Shown here: positions 28,282 to 37,148 of the stretch, piece after piece
How positions within the stretch are numbered: position 1 is the first letter of the stretch
Layout: each line of letters starts with the position of its first letter
Origin: M3007 sp964550795
Lineage (GTDB): Bacteria; Bacteroidota; Bacteroidia; Chitinophagales; Saprospiraceae
Direction: 5' to 3'
Assembly (NCBI GenBank): GCA_964550795.1
Contig: CAZKBH010000009.1
Location: 1-64,000, forward strand
Length of the DNA stretch: 64,000 bases
Notes under the pieces: generated by a model
Told to the model about the DNA's origin: nothing
What the model saw: only the letters and a program-made list of their open reading frames with translations
Databases searched by the model: none
Program-made: the position numbers and the translations under genes

Positions 28282-29421
28282 ATGTCTTTTCGCCTTCTCC
28301 TGGCCCTTATGCTGGGCTTTCCCCTGTTCCTATTTGCTACCCCCGGCGATCCTCAAGACAATTCCAAGGCTGATACCGATGGCCCGTATGTTTTTTACCA
28401 CGGCGGTAAAATCACGGTGAAATATGTGCTTCGACGCGATACGGTGGTGATGGCCAAAACATTTCATTTTGACCAAAAAGATGATGTTTCACTCGCCTGC
28501 CAGGTCCGTTCAAGCGGTGATGCATTTTCTTTCCTGCTCAAAGATGAATTAAAAGAGGAGTCCACGGTTTATCCGCTGCCGGAACGCATGCTTGCCTTGT
28601 CAGACATAGAAGGTGATTTCCTGGCTTTCAAAACCATGCTGCTCGGGGCCAAGGTGATGGATTCAAAATTTAACTGGAGTTTCGGGAATGGCCACTTGGT
28701 GCTGGTCGGCGATTTTTTTGACCGCGGGCTGAACGTTACAGAGTGTTTGTGGTTGATTTATAAACTCGAGCAAGAAGCTGAAGCCGTGGGCGGGAAAGTC
28801 CATTTTATCCTGGGCAACCACGAAATCCTTAATTTACAGGGCAACAGCACCTACGTGCGCAAAAAATACTTGGATAACGCTGTACTCATCGGCGAGGAAT
28901 ACAAACGTTGGTACGATCAACACTCAGAGCTCGGACGTTGGCTTCGGACCAAAAATGTGGTGGAGAAAATTGGTGATTACGTGTTTTGCCACGGAGGAAT
29001 CAGCCGGGAAATGGCCAATACCCGCCTCAGTCTTCCAGAAATCAATCGCATCAGCCGCCAGCACCTTGGCAAACCCTACGAGACGATTTTGAGTGTAGAG
29101 GCCCGGGCTATTTTTGATTTTAAAACTGGCATTTTATGGTATCGCGGCATGGCCAAAAATCTGGCCTCCAACGAGGACGTCACCTATGCACTGGAATTTG
29201 CAGGTGCCCGGCGCGTGGTCATTGGCCACACCCTCCAACCAGACCTCCTTCCGCTTTACGGCGGGCGCGTGATTTGTATAGACCTCTACCACGAGGAAAA
29301 TATGCGCCAGGGGCTCATGAAAACCTTGTGGATAGAAGACGGCTTTTGCTACGTTCTGGATAGTAATGGCGTCAAATCTTCCCTTTTCAGCGTTTCTTTT
29401 CCGCGAAAAATTGAGGAATAG
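28282..29421 (+). CDS. metallophosphoesterase, Shewanella-like (PPP) phosphatase type
   Basis: 379 residues with a signal peptide (LLLALMLGFPLFLFA). The calcineurin-like metal motifs are in order: LSDIEGDF (in place of the usual GDxHG), LVGDFFDRG, ILGNHEI, FCHGGIS and VIGHT. The arrangement resembles the Shelph group of PPP-family phosphatases, but the protein is exported, so its substrate is periplasmic. ATG 28282 is preferred; a TTG 12 bp upstream is the alternative. It appears monocistronic. Confidence 0.85.
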   Translation: MSFRLLLALMLGFPLFLFATPGDPQDNSKADTDGPYVFYHGGKITVKYVLRRDTVVMAKTFHFDQKDDVSLACQVRSSGDAFSFLLKDELKEESTVYPLPERMLALSDIEGDFLAFKTMLLGAKVMDSKFNWSFGNGHLVLVGDFFDRGLNVTECLWLIYKLEQEAEAVGGKVHFILGNHEILNLQGNSTYVRKKYLDNAVLIGEEYKRWYDQHSELGRWLRTKNVVEKIGDYVFCHGGISREMANTRLSLPEINRISRQHLGKPYETILSVEARAIFDFKTGILWYRGMAKNLASNEDVTYALEFAGARRVVIGHTLQPDLLPLYGGRVICIDLYHEENMRQGLMKTLWIEDGFCYVLDSNGVKSSLFSVSFPRKIEE

Positions 29422-29465
29422 TCAGGCCTTCAACAGCCTCTTCCTAACGGCACAAGTCAATTTTA

Positions 29466-29498
29466 AGAAGTGACACTTTTTTAAAAAGTGTCACTTCT
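29466..29498. repeat. perfect intergenic palindrome
   Basis: 15-bp arms AGAAGTGACACTTTT around TTA, 44 bp after the phosphatase gene. It may act as its terminator. Confidence 0.7.
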
Positions 29499-29545
29499 AC
29501 TCAGCATTTTTTTAAAGGAGAGTGGTCACATAATTTCTGGCAACC

Positions 29546-29583
29546 CCAACTTCCCGAAAGTTTTCAAACTTTCGGGAAGTTGG
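29546..29583. repeat. perfect intergenic palindrome
   Basis: 18-bp arms (CCAACTTCCCGAAAGTTT) around TC, between the convergent phosphatase and threonine aldolase genes. It is the second such hairpin in this 210-bp gap. Confidence 0.75.
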
Positions 29584-29596
29584 ATTCCAGAGAAAA

Positions 29597-29636
29597 CTAC
29601 CTAATCACCCCTATCACAAAAATAAAAAGAATCACA
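29597..29636. repeat. period-9 repeat at the end of the threonine aldolase gene
   Basis: TAATCACCCC, TATCACAAA, AATAAAAAG and AATCACAGT follow at 9-bp spacing and run into the stop codon of the minus-strand aldolase gene (29632-29634). Confidence 0.6.
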
Positions 29637-30645
29637 GTTCAGACAAAATCCCCATCACCTCCTCAATCATCTCCCTGCTCACATCCAAATGTGTAACAAA
29701 TCGAATTGTTTGTGGGCCAAAAGCCGAGGCCACCACGCCTTTTTTCTTTAAAAAATCCAGAAATTCTACGGGCGAACGCGGTGGTACCAAATCAAAAATT
29801 AAAATATTGGTCTGAACCGGGCGGATATTGGTCACCCAGGGCAGTTGCGCCAGCGCTTCCGCCAGCATTCGGGCATGCGCGTGGTCGTCCCGAAGGCGTT
29901 CCACATGGTGGTCGAGGGCGTAAATACCCGCCGCTGCCAGATAGCCCGCCTGTCGCATTCCGCCGCCCATCGCCTTGCGCACCCTGCGGGCTTCAGCGAT
30001 AAAAGCTTGATTCCCAATCAATACGGAGCCAACGGGAGCGCCCAATCCCTTGGATAAACAAATCGAAATGCTGTCTAAAAGCGCGCCGACCTCGTGGGTG
30101 GAATCGCCCGTTTCGACCAGTGCATTAAAAAGCCGCGCGCCATCCAGATGCAGGGCTAGTTTTTTTTGTTGACAAAGTGCCCGGATGGCCCGAATTTGGG
30201 CAATTGGATAGATGCTTCCGCCGCCTTTGTTGCAGGTATTTTCGATGACCACCAGCGTGCTCCGTGGAAGCCAGTCATAAGGCGGTTTAATAGCTGCTTC
30301 GACCATTTCAGCACTGATAATGCCATTTTCTCCCTTTAACAGATTGACTCCGATGCCTGAATGAAAGGCATATCCGCCCACCTCGTATTGGTAAATATGG
30401 CTCATTTCGTCGCAAATCACCTCGTCGAGCGGGCGTGTGTGGACTTTGAGCGCAATCTGATTCGCCATGGTTCCGCTTGGACAAAACAGCGCGGCTTCAT
30501 GCCCGAACATGGCTGCACACTTGGCTTCCAGGGCATTGACCGTTGGGTCTTCGCGAAAAACATCGTCGCCCACTTCGGCTGCCCACATGGCTTTTAGCAT
30601 GGCGGGAGTCGGCCTGGTGCCCGTGTCAGAAAGGAGGTTAATCAT
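29632..30645 (-). CDS. ltaE: low-specificity L-threonine aldolase
   Basis: 337 residues. A PLP enzyme that cleaves threonine or allo-threonine to glycine and acetaldehyde. SDTGTRPTPAM, GDDVFREDPTVNALE, FCPSGTMANQIA, LHLDGARLFNA and the PLP lysine in ICLSKGLGAPVGS are all present. The final residues LSEL lie next to or inside a period-9 repeat. It lies 12 bp downstream of aroC on the same strand, so an operon is likely. Confidence 0.92.
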   Translation of the reverse strand: MINLLSDTGTRPTPAMLKAMWAAEVGDDVFREDPTVNALEAKCAAMFGHEAALFCPSGTMANQIALKVHTRPLDEVICDEMSHIYQYEVGGYAFHSGIGVNLLKGENGIISAEMVEAAIKPPYDWLPRSTLVVIENTCNKGGGSIYPIAQIRAIRALCQQKKLALHLDGARLFNALVETGDSTHEVGALLDSISICLSKGLGAPVGSVLIGNQAFIAEARRVRKAMGGGMRQAGYLAAAGIYALDHHVERLRDDHAHARMLAEALAQLPWVTNIRPVQTNILIFDLVPPRSPVEFLDFLKKKGVVASAFGPQTIRFVTHLDVSREMIEEVMGILSEL

Positions 30646-30657
30646 AAAAAAAGTGGT

Positions 30658-31764
30658 CTAATATTGATTCTCAAGCGTATTTGCCCGCATTCTGAGCAGA
30701 TGGTCTGCCAATACCAGGGCCGTCATGGCTTCTACAATGGGCACGGCACGCGGCACCACACAGGGATCGTGTCGGCCTTTGCCTTTGATAGACACGACCT
30801 CGCCTGCGGTGTTCAGGGTTTCCTGTTCGCGCATAATCGTCGCCACGGGTTTGAAGGCCACGCGGAAATAAATATCCATCCCATTGGAAATACCGCCTTG
30901 TATGCCGCCGGAGCGATTGGTTTGAGTGCGGGGTTTTTGTCCTTCTGCCCCGTCATCTTGATTCACTTCAAACAAATCGTTGTGCTCACTTCCCAACATG
31001 CGCACGCCAGCGAAGCCCGTTCCGTATTCAAATCCCTTAGCTGCATTGATGCTGAGCATGGCTTTGGCGAGATCGGCTTGCAGCTTGTCAAAAACAGGTT
31101 CGCCGAGGCCCGCAGGGCAACCCCGAACGAGCCCTGTGACCACGCCGCCAATCGTGTCGCCCGCTTTGCGGACTTTTTTGATGAGCGCAATCATTTTGTC
31201 GGCCAGTGCTGGGTCAGGGCAGCGCACGTCGTTGGTTTCGGTGAAGGAAAGATCGAGTTCGGTGTAGTCTTTTTTAAGTTCCAAATGCCCCACTTGACTC
31301 ACAAAGCTTTGAATTTCAATGCCTTGTGTGCGTAAAAACAGTTTTGCTACTGCACCGGCAGCCACGCGGGCGGCGGTTTCGCGGGCACTGCTTCGTCCGC
31401 CACCCCGGTAGTCACGATGACCAAATTTGGCCTGCCAGGTATAGTCCGCGTGACTGGGTCTGAATGCGGTAGCAAGGTGGTCGTAGTCGCGGCTGCGCTG
31501 ATCTTCATTGGGAATCAGGAGGGCAATTGGAGTGCCGGTTGTTTTGCCTTCAAACATCCCGCTCAGCACCTGCACCGTGTCACTTTCTTTGCGTTGGGTC
31601 ACGATACTGCTTTGGCCCGGTCGGCGGCGATCCAGCTCGTGTTGGATAAATTCGAGGTCAAAAACCAATCCTGCCGGACAGCCATCCACGACACAACCGA
31701 TGGCTGTGCCATGCGATTCGCCAAAAGTAGTAACTCGGAAAAGGTGGCCAAAAGTATTGGACAT
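30658..31764 (-). CDS. aroC: chorismate synthase
   Basis: 368 residues. It converts 5-enolpyruvylshikimate-3-phosphate to chorismate using reduced FMN, the last step of the shikimate pathway. Signature segments GESHGTAIGCVVDGCPAG, RGGGRSSARETAARVAAGA and the region FKPVATIMREQ are present, and the length is normal. It is probably co-transcribed with ltaE downstream. Confidence 0.96.
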   Translation of the reverse strand: MSNTFGHLFRVTTFGESHGTAIGCVVDGCPAGLVFDLEFIQHELDRRRPGQSSIVTQRKESDTVQVLSGMFEGKTTGTPIALLIPNEDQRSRDYDHLATAFRPSHADYTWQAKFGHRDYRGGGRSSARETAARVAAGAVAKLFLRTQGIEIQSFVSQVGHLELKKDYTELDLSFTETNDVRCPDPALADKMIALIKKVRKAGDTIGGVVTGLVRGCPAGLGEPVFDKLQADLAKAMLSINAAKGFEYGTGFAGVRMLGSEHNDLFEVNQDDGAEGQKPRTQTNRSGGIQGGISNGMDIYFRVAFKPVATIMREQETLNTAGEVVSIKGKGRHDPCVVPRAVPIVEAMTALVLADHLLRMRANTLENQY

Positions 31765-31902
31765 GAGATGCTGGGCTGATAAGCGGATTCAGTGCCGCTT
31801 CCGGCAAATGTACCCCACTAACGCGAATTCAGGGCAGGCTGCCTGAGCCGTGAGTGCTTGTTGAACACCAGAAACTAAAGTTTAGACAAGTACTGAGGGG
31901 CA

Positions 31903-32200
31903 CAAAAAAAGCAGGAGGCCTAGAAGGAGACCGCCTGCTGCTGCAATGAGGATGATGAATAAAAGATTATTGAATCAAGATTTGTAACAAACCGAAAACA
32001 TAAGAGGGTGAAATTTTTTGCCCTTGGTGCTAAGATTAGACAAGCACTTAAAATGGGTTTCCTCAAATTGTGGTGAGGAGACCAGCCCTACCCCCCAGAT
32101 GGACTGGTCCCTCGCCCACGGGCTTAAGGCCAAAATGACCTTAAATTCTTAACTTGTTTCTTTGAAACCGCTCCTGCTCGATGAAATCCAGCAGCAGCGT
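31903..32200 (-). ncRNA. candidate structured RNA, family not identified
   Basis: The 718-bp gap between aroC and htpG has no convincing gene, but the minus strand shows a chain of stems: 32169-32199 (CGCT.CTGCT/AGCAG.AGCG), 32156-32168 (GTTTC/GAAAC), 32126-32142, 32114-32123 (GCCC/GGGC) and 32075-32113 (GAGGGACCAG/CTGGTC.CCTC). It ends in a terminator-like hairpin at 31910-31942 followed by seven T. A direct repeat TTAGACAAGyACT lies at 31882 and 32036. I could not match it to tmRNA, RNase P, SRP or a known riboswitch. No clear promoter was seen. Confidence 0.35.
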
Positions 32201-32312
32201 TCGTGCAAATGATTGGGCAACTACTGTGCCACAATTAACAAATGGGCAACATTTTTTTTCGGTGATTGGACCCCTAAATGTGGTAAAACCTTGCTTTTAA
32301 CAGGGTTAATTA

Positions 32313-32325
32313 ATTGATTATCAAT
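32313..32325. promoter_or_regulatory. ATTGATTATCAAT palindrome upstream of htpG
   Basis: A 13-bp perfect dyad 157 bp upstream of the htpG start. The same palindrome (central base A or T) occurs at 35389 and 38182, each time upstream of a gene; it may be an operator. Confidence 0.45.
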
Positions 32326-32482
32326 ATATTGCGGCTAAAATGTCAGAAACCGTCATTTTGGCAGCAAACTTTCAATGGCACAGCCTTTGAAAAGAATTGT
32401 GTTCAAGAAAGTGTGGCATATCTAGGTGTGCTACACTTCAGTTCATGATTTACGTATCACCCACTCAACATATCACCCAACC

Positions 32483-34357
32483 ATGCAGACAGGTACCATT
32501 TCCGTCCAAACCGAGAACATTTTCCCCATCATTAAAAAATTCCTCTATTCCGATCACGAGATTTTCTTGCGCGAACTGGTGTCGAACGCCGTGGATGCAA
32601 CGACCAAACTTCAGGTGCTGGCCCTACGCGGCGAGGTGAAACAAGAAATTGGCGAGGTCACAATTGAAATTATCCAGGATCAAGAAAACAAGCGCATCAT
32701 CATCCGCGACAAAGGCATTGGCATGACCGAAGAAGAGGTGCTGAAATACCTCAACCAGATTGCTTTTTCGAGTGCAACCGAGTTCCTTGAAAAATACAAA
32801 GACAGTGGAATCATTGGCCACTTTGGCCTGGGCTTCTACTCGGCGTTCATGGTAGCCGATAAAGTGGAAGTTGTAACCAAATCCTGGCAGGAAGGCGCCG
32901 AAGCTGTGCGCTGGACCTGTGCCGGAGATCCTTCCTACACACTTGAACCAGCGCCGGAAAAAACGGAGCGCGGCACGGATATCATCCTTTACATCAACGA
33001 GGAGAACCAGAATTTTCTGGAAAAAAACCGCCTCGAGGATTTGTTGGAAAAATACTGTCGTTTCCTACCCATTCCCATCCAGTTCGGCAACCGCGACGAG
33101 TATGTTGAAACCACGGAGGGCGAGGAACCAAAAGAAGAAAAGATTTCGGTACCCAACATTATCAACGACACCCGCCCGGTGTGGAAACGGCAGCCAACGG
33201 AGTTGGAAGACGCTGATTATCAGGCGTTTTATCGGCAGTTGTTCCCCATGGCTTCCGAACCGATGTTTTGGATCCATTTGAATATTGATTTTCCGTTTAA
33301 CCTCACGGGAGTCCTGTATTTTCCGAAAATTGGCGGAAGCGCCATGGAATTGCAGCGCAACAAAATTCACCTGTATTCCAACCAGGTGTTCGTGACCGAC
33401 GATGTGCGTGATATTGTGCCGGAATGGCTCCAGCTTTTGCACGGGGTGATTGATTCGCCCGACATTCCGCTCAATGTATCACGCTCCTACCTGCAGGCCG
33501 ATGGCAATGTGAAAAAAATCAGCGAGCACATCACGAAAAAAGTGGCCGATAAGCTGCACGAAATTTTTAAAGCAGATCGTCCCTCGTTTGAACAAAAATG
33601 GCGCGATTTGGGCATTTTTGTTAAATACGGGATCATTTCCGACAAAAAATTCGAGGATCGGGCCAGCAATTTTACCCTGGTGGAAAACACCCGCGGCCAG
33701 TTCGATTTGCTGAGTGAATACAAAGACAAAATCAAGGAAAATCAGACCGATAAACACGGCAAAACCGTGGTTATTTACACCAATGATGTAGAAGGACACC
33801 ATGCGCAGATCGCTGCGGCAGAGGCGCGTGCTTACGAGGTACTCCGGCTGGATACCGCGATTGACAACCACTGGATGCAGCATCTGGAATACCGCGCGGA
33901 TTTGGGCCTCGTGTTTGTGCGGGTAGATTCGAGCACCGTGGATAATCTGGTTCAAAAGGACGAAAAACGAGAATCAGTGCTTTCTGAACAGGAACAAACC
34001 GCTTTGAAATCCCTGTTTGAAAAAGCACTCAACGGCCAACCAGGTGCCTCCATCGAACTTGCCTCACTTTCTCCCGACGACCAGCCGGTGCAGATTGTTA
34101 AGCCGGAATTTATGCGCCGAATGAAAGAAATGCAGGCCATGCACGGCATGGGTGCCCTGGGCGATATGCCCGATTCCTACAACGCTGTGGTGAATTCAAA
34201 CCACCCGGTTATCGTGAATAAACTGCTGAAAATCAGCGAAGAAGAAGCGCAATTGAATTTTTCCAAATACCTGCTCAACCTCGCGCTCCTGCAACAAGGC
34301 ATGCTGCGCGGGGAAGCCTTGACGGGATTTGTGAAAGAGACGCTGGGGCGATTGTAG
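32483..34357 (+). CDS. htpG: molecular chaperone HtpG (Hsp90)
   Basis: 624 residues from ATG 32483, where homology starts (MQTGTISVQTENIFP). The GHKL ATPase N-domain shows YSDHEIFLRELVSNAVDA, DKGIGMTEEEV and GHFGLGFYSAFMVAD; the middle and C-terminal dimerisation domains follow. It is an ATP-dependent chaperone that finishes folding of clients after stress. No CIRCE element was seen upstream; instead there is the 13-bp palindrome at 32313. The open frame 57 bp upstream is not family-like. Confidence 0.97.
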   Translation: MQTGTISVQTENIFPIIKKFLYSDHEIFLRELVSNAVDATTKLQVLALRGEVKQEIGEVTIEIIQDQENKRIIIRDKGIGMTEEEVLKYLNQIAFSSATEFLEKYKDSGIIGHFGLGFYSAFMVADKVEVVTKSWQEGAEAVRWTCAGDPSYTLEPAPEKTERGTDIILYINEENQNFLEKNRLEDLLEKYCRFLPIPIQFGNRDEYVETTEGEEPKEEKISVPNIINDTRPVWKRQPTELEDADYQAFYRQLFPMASEPMFWIHLNIDFPFNLTGVLYFPKIGGSAMELQRNKIHLYSNQVFVTDDVRDIVPEWLQLLHGVIDSPDIPLNVSRSYLQADGNVKKISEHITKKVADKLHEIFKADRPSFEQKWRDLGIFVKYGIISDKKFEDRASNFTLVENTRGQFDLLSEYKDKIKENQTDKHGKTVVIYTNDVEGHHAQIAAAEARAYEVLRLDTAIDNHWMQHLEYRADLGLVFVRVDSSTVDNLVQKDEKRESVLSEQEQTALKSLFEKALNGQPGASIELASLSPDDQPVQIVKPEFMRRMKEMQAMHGMGALGDMPDSYNAVVNSNHPVIVNKLLKISEEEAQLNFSKYLLNLALLQQGMLRGEALTGFVKETLGRL

Positions 34358-34431
34358 TCGGCATCCAGCACATATTGATAGGGCACAATTTCCCATCGAA
34401 CTTTTTCAAGATGATGTACAAGAAATTTCCT

Positions 34432-34440
34432 TACTTTTGC
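34432..34440 (+). promoter_or_regulatory. candidate -7 box for the zinc-ribbon gene
   Basis: TACTTTTGC fits TAnnTTTG and ends 41 bp before the start codon at 34482; the -33 region is weak. Confidence 0.4.
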
Positions 34441-34481
34441 GCTCCAATTGACAAAACTCACTCACCCATTCACTCTATAGA

Positions 34482-35237
34482 ATGTCCGTAGAAGCATCCA
34501 TTGCCGACAAACTCACCATGCTGTGGAAATTACAGCTGAATGATTCACAACTCGACGAGATCCAAATTCTCAAGGGCGAACTTCCAATGGAGGTTTCCGA
34601 TTTGGAAGACGAGGTAGCGGGGCTTGAAACCCGTATCAAGAAAATGAAGGCCGTGCTCAAAGAAAGTGAGCAGGAAATTTCCAAGATGCAGTCAACCTCC
34701 AAAGAGGCGGATGCGAACATCAAACGCTACCAAAAACAGCTTGATGAGGTCAAGAACAACCGCGAGTACGAGGCCCTGCAAAAGGAAATCGAACTGGCTA
34801 AGCTTGATATTCAGTTGGCTGAAAAGCGGGTCCGCGAAGCAAAGGGCAATCTGGAAGGCAAAAAAGAAAGTATGATGATTGCAGAGGCGAAATTTGAGGC
34901 CAAGCAAAAAGAACTGGAGGCCAAAAAAGTGGAGCTTCAGGGCGTCATCGAAAAAACAGAAGGCGAAGAAAAGCGCCTGCACAAGCAGAGTGAAAAACTG
35001 CGCGAAGGCATCGAAGCCCGCCTGATCAATGCGTACGACAAAACACGCCGTACTTATCGCAATGGCATCGCGGTTGCAACGGTAGAACGCAATTCCTGCG
35101 GAGGCTGCTTCAACAACGTACCACCTCAGGTACACCTCGAAATTGGTCTCCACAAGCGCGTCATCGCATGCGAACACTGCGGCCGGATTCTGGTAGACCA
35201 AAGCATCGTGTCGCCAGAATCGTTGGTGGAAGCCTAA
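34482..35237 (+). CDS. coiled-coil protein with C4 zinc ribbon
   Basis: 251 residues. A long coiled coil fills about residues 25-185 (heptad-rich Lys/Glu/Leu). It is followed by a C-terminal C4 zinc ribbon with NSCGGCFNNVPPQ and ACEHCGRILVD. The family (CT398/PF02591 type) is widespread, and roles in flagellar or nucleic-acid processes have been proposed; the function here is unknown. A clear terminator follows at 35264. Confidence 0.85.
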   Translation: MSVEASIADKLTMLWKLQLNDSQLDEIQILKGELPMEVSDLEDEVAGLETRIKKMKAVLKESEQEISKMQSTSKEADANIKRYQKQLDEVKNNREYEALQKEIELAKLDIQLAEKRVREAKGNLEGKKESMMIAEAKFEAKQKELEAKKVELQGVIEKTEGEEKRLHKQSEKLREGIEARLINAYDKTRRTYRNGIAVATVERNSCGGCFNNVPPQVHLEIGLHKRVIACEHCGRILVDQSIVSPESLVEA

Positions 35238-35263
35238 ACGGTTATTCCGTCCAACTCATATCG

Positions 35264-35330
35264 AAGGTGGGTGTTTTGCTAAATTGAGATTGGGTTTTTA
35301 GCCTGATCAAATGTGCAAAACACCCACCTT
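35264..35330 (+). terminator. rho-independent terminator of the zinc-ribbon gene
   Basis: AAGGTGGGTGTTTTGC at 35264-35279 pairs with GCAAAACACCCACCTT at 35315-35330 and is followed by TTTT. The loop is 35 bases. Confidence 0.75.
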
Positions 35331-35388
35331 TTTTCATGCCTGTGCCAAAACTTACCTTAAAAATTTAACAATTTTATTCACCTAATAA

Positions 35389-35401
35389 ATTGATAATCAA
35401 T
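35389..35401. promoter_or_regulatory. ATTGATAATCAAT palindrome
   Basis: Second copy of the 13-bp dyad, 98 bp upstream of the small membrane peptide gene at 35499. Confidence 0.45.
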
Positions 35402-35498
35402 GGGTTTAAATTTTAATAACAATTTATCGCAAACGATTGGCATGTCTTTTGAAAAGGTATAATCGTCGTACCAACAAAACGATTACGACCCTCCACGT

Positions 35499-35585
35499 AT
35501 GAAAAAGAATAAAACAGTAGCGACCCTCTTTGCCCTGGTCTTCCATCTTGCCCTGATCTTCTGGGCTTTCCAGCAAGTCAGCTGA
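35499..35585 (+). CDS. 28-residue single-pass membrane peptide (candidate)
   Basis: ATG 35499 opens MKKNKTVA then TLFALVFHLALIFWAFQQVS, a positively charged N-terminus followed by one membrane helix, the usual layout of bacterial small membrane proteins. A TATAAT at 35457 with TTGGCA at 35440 could be a promoter, though the 11-bp spacing is too short for a standard sigma-70 site. The 13-bp palindrome at 35389 lies upstream. It could also be a truncated leader. The rest of 35238-35843 holds the terminator and no other gene that I can support. Confidence 0.4.
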   Translation: MKKNKTVATLFALVFHLALIFWAFQQVS

Positions 35586-35843
35586 TTCAATCTCCTTCCA
35601 ATTTTTACTAGACGGCTCAGATTTTAAGACCCCTGTGGTCAACCCAAACGGCTCAACTGCCCTGTTTGAGGAATGACTAAACAATGTCTAAAAACTGAAA
35701 ATCGCCCTGAGATCACTCACGGGAGGGCCGTATCTATGTTGTTGGAAAATTAAATCATCTTTTCGTCACAAAAAAACGTTAAAGGATTTGATGTTAGCGT
35801 AAAACGTCGTTCCTTGCAATGTCTTTTTTAATAAACTTGTCTC

Positions 35844-36419
35844 ATGTCTCTCATGGCACATTCGTTTCGCCTGTCCCTTGTATGTCTTTGCTTCGCAGCT
35901 TTCCTCTGCGTGGGCACGCCCTTGCGGGCACAAGACTTTGTTGTTTACGACAATCTGGAAGATTTACAAGCTCGCATCAACCGCGCTGGAGATACAACGC
36001 TACTGCTCAACTTCTGGGCAACCTGGTGCAAACCCTGTGTAGAAGAATTGCCCTGTTTTGATGAGTTGCGCGAGTTCTATGGTACTCAAAATGTTCAAAT
36101 TGTGCTCGTTAGCCTTGATTTTAAGAGCCAACTAGACAAAAAGTTCATTCCTTTTTTAAAGGACCAACAACTGAAGTCGGAGGTCGCCCTGATGGCCGAT
36201 CAGGATTTGGACACCTGGATTCCCATGATTCACAACGAATGGGACGGCGCAATCCCTGCCACCTTACTTCTTAAAGGCAAAAAGCGCCGATTCACGCTGG
36301 GCAAATTCGATAGTTTGGAAGATTTGGAGGCATTTGTTCGCCCATTCGTCACCGATTCTGCTGCGCTGTTTGATGGCAAACAATTCAACTGCGGCGATCT
36401 CAGCGGAGGCAAAAAATAG
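35844..36419 (+). CDS. exported TlpA-like thioredoxin-fold protein
   Basis: 191 residues. A signal peptide (LVCLCFAAFLCVGTPLRAQ) is followed by one thioredoxin domain with the redox motif WATWCKPCVEELP at about 58-70 and the cis-Pro in AIPATLLL. TlpA/ResA-type proteins reduce or oxidise disulfides in the periplasm, for example in cytochrome c maturation. ATG 35844 is the first start; ATG 35853 is an alternative. The next gene, another thioredoxin-fold protein, lies 98 bp downstream on the same strand. Confidence 0.85.
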   Translation: MSLMAHSFRLSLVCLCFAAFLCVGTPLRAQDFVVYDNLEDLQARINRAGDTTLLLNFWATWCKPCVEELPCFDELREFYGTQNVQIVLVSLDFKSQLDKKFIPFLKDQQLKSEVALMADQDLDTWIPMIHNEWDGAIPATLLLKGKKRRFTLGKFDSLEDLEAFVRPFVTDSAALFDGKQFNCGDLSGGKK

Positions 36420-36517
36420 GCCGCCTGATTGTTTCAAAATTCGATTTTTTCGCAATTACCGAGCATATTCCATTTACCACGCTTTTGTTTATCACAGTTT
36501 TTAATAAATTTTCTCGC

Positions 36518-37147
36518 ATGAAAACGCACATCCTCCTTTCGATTGCGATCGCAGTAAGTATGCTGCTGACCATGAGCTCATCCGAGCCCCAAGGCTATTC
36601 CATCGGCGAAATAGCACAGGATTTTGCACTCAAGAATGTTTTGGGCGACACGATATCCCTGTCAGATTACAAGGATTCAAAAGGGATCATCGTAGTTTTT
36701 ACCTGCAACCACTGCCCGTTCGCGCAGTTGTACGAACAACGGATCATAGATCTGCATCGCACTTTTGCCCCACAAGGATTTCCGGTTGTTGCCATCAACC
36801 CGAATAGCCCATTGGTGGTCCCAGAAGATAGTTTTGAAAAGATGCAGGAGCGCGCCAAGATCAAACATTACCCCTTTGCTTATCTGTTTGATGAGTACCA
36901 AACCGTTTATCCAAGATTCGGGGCTACCAGAACCCCACATGTTTTTATTTTGGATGAGCAACGCGCAGTCCGCTACATCGGTGCCATTGACAGCAACGCT
37001 GAAGCGCCCAATTCCTCGACCAAAAAATGGGTAGAAGATGCTGTAAACGCACTCCTTCGCGGGGAATCTCCTGAAAAATTTAGCACTAAATCCGTGGGTT
37101 GTACCATCAAAAAAAGACCTTTGGATACAACGGAATCAAGGCAATAA
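36518..37147 (+). CDS. exported AhpC/TSA-type redoxin
   Basis: 209 residues from ATG 36518, which starts a signal peptide (THILLSIAIAVSMLLTMSS). A peroxiredoxin-like thioredoxin fold has VVFTCNHCPFAQLYEQR (two Cys separated by N-H) and the cis-Pro region GATRTPHVFIL. The CNHCP motif marks the thioredoxin family found in many Bacteroidota. It may be a peroxidase or disulfide reductase; the partner is unknown. It is convergent with the PorP/SprF gene, with 1 bp between stops. Confidence 0.85.
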   Translation: MKTHILLSIAIAVSMLLTMSSSEPQGYSIGEIAQDFALKNVLGDTISLSDYKDSKGIIVVFTCNHCPFAQLYEQRIIDLHRTFAPQGFPVVAINPNSPLVVPEDSFEKMQERAKIKHYPFAYLFDEYQTVYPRFGATRTPHVFILDEQRAVRYIGAIDSNAEAPNSSTKKWVEDAVNALLRGESPEKFSTKSVGCTIKKRPLDTTESRQ

Positions 37148-37148
37148 C

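Noticed and set aside
31895..32000. Hydrophobic 30-residue peptide on the minus strand (LLFIILIAAAGGLLLGLLL)
   Set aside because: There is no start codon after the in-frame TGA, and the sequence coincides with the terminator-like hairpin.
32200..32480. CIRCE element upstream of htpG
   Set aside because: No TTAGCACTC/GAGTGCTAA inverted pair is present.
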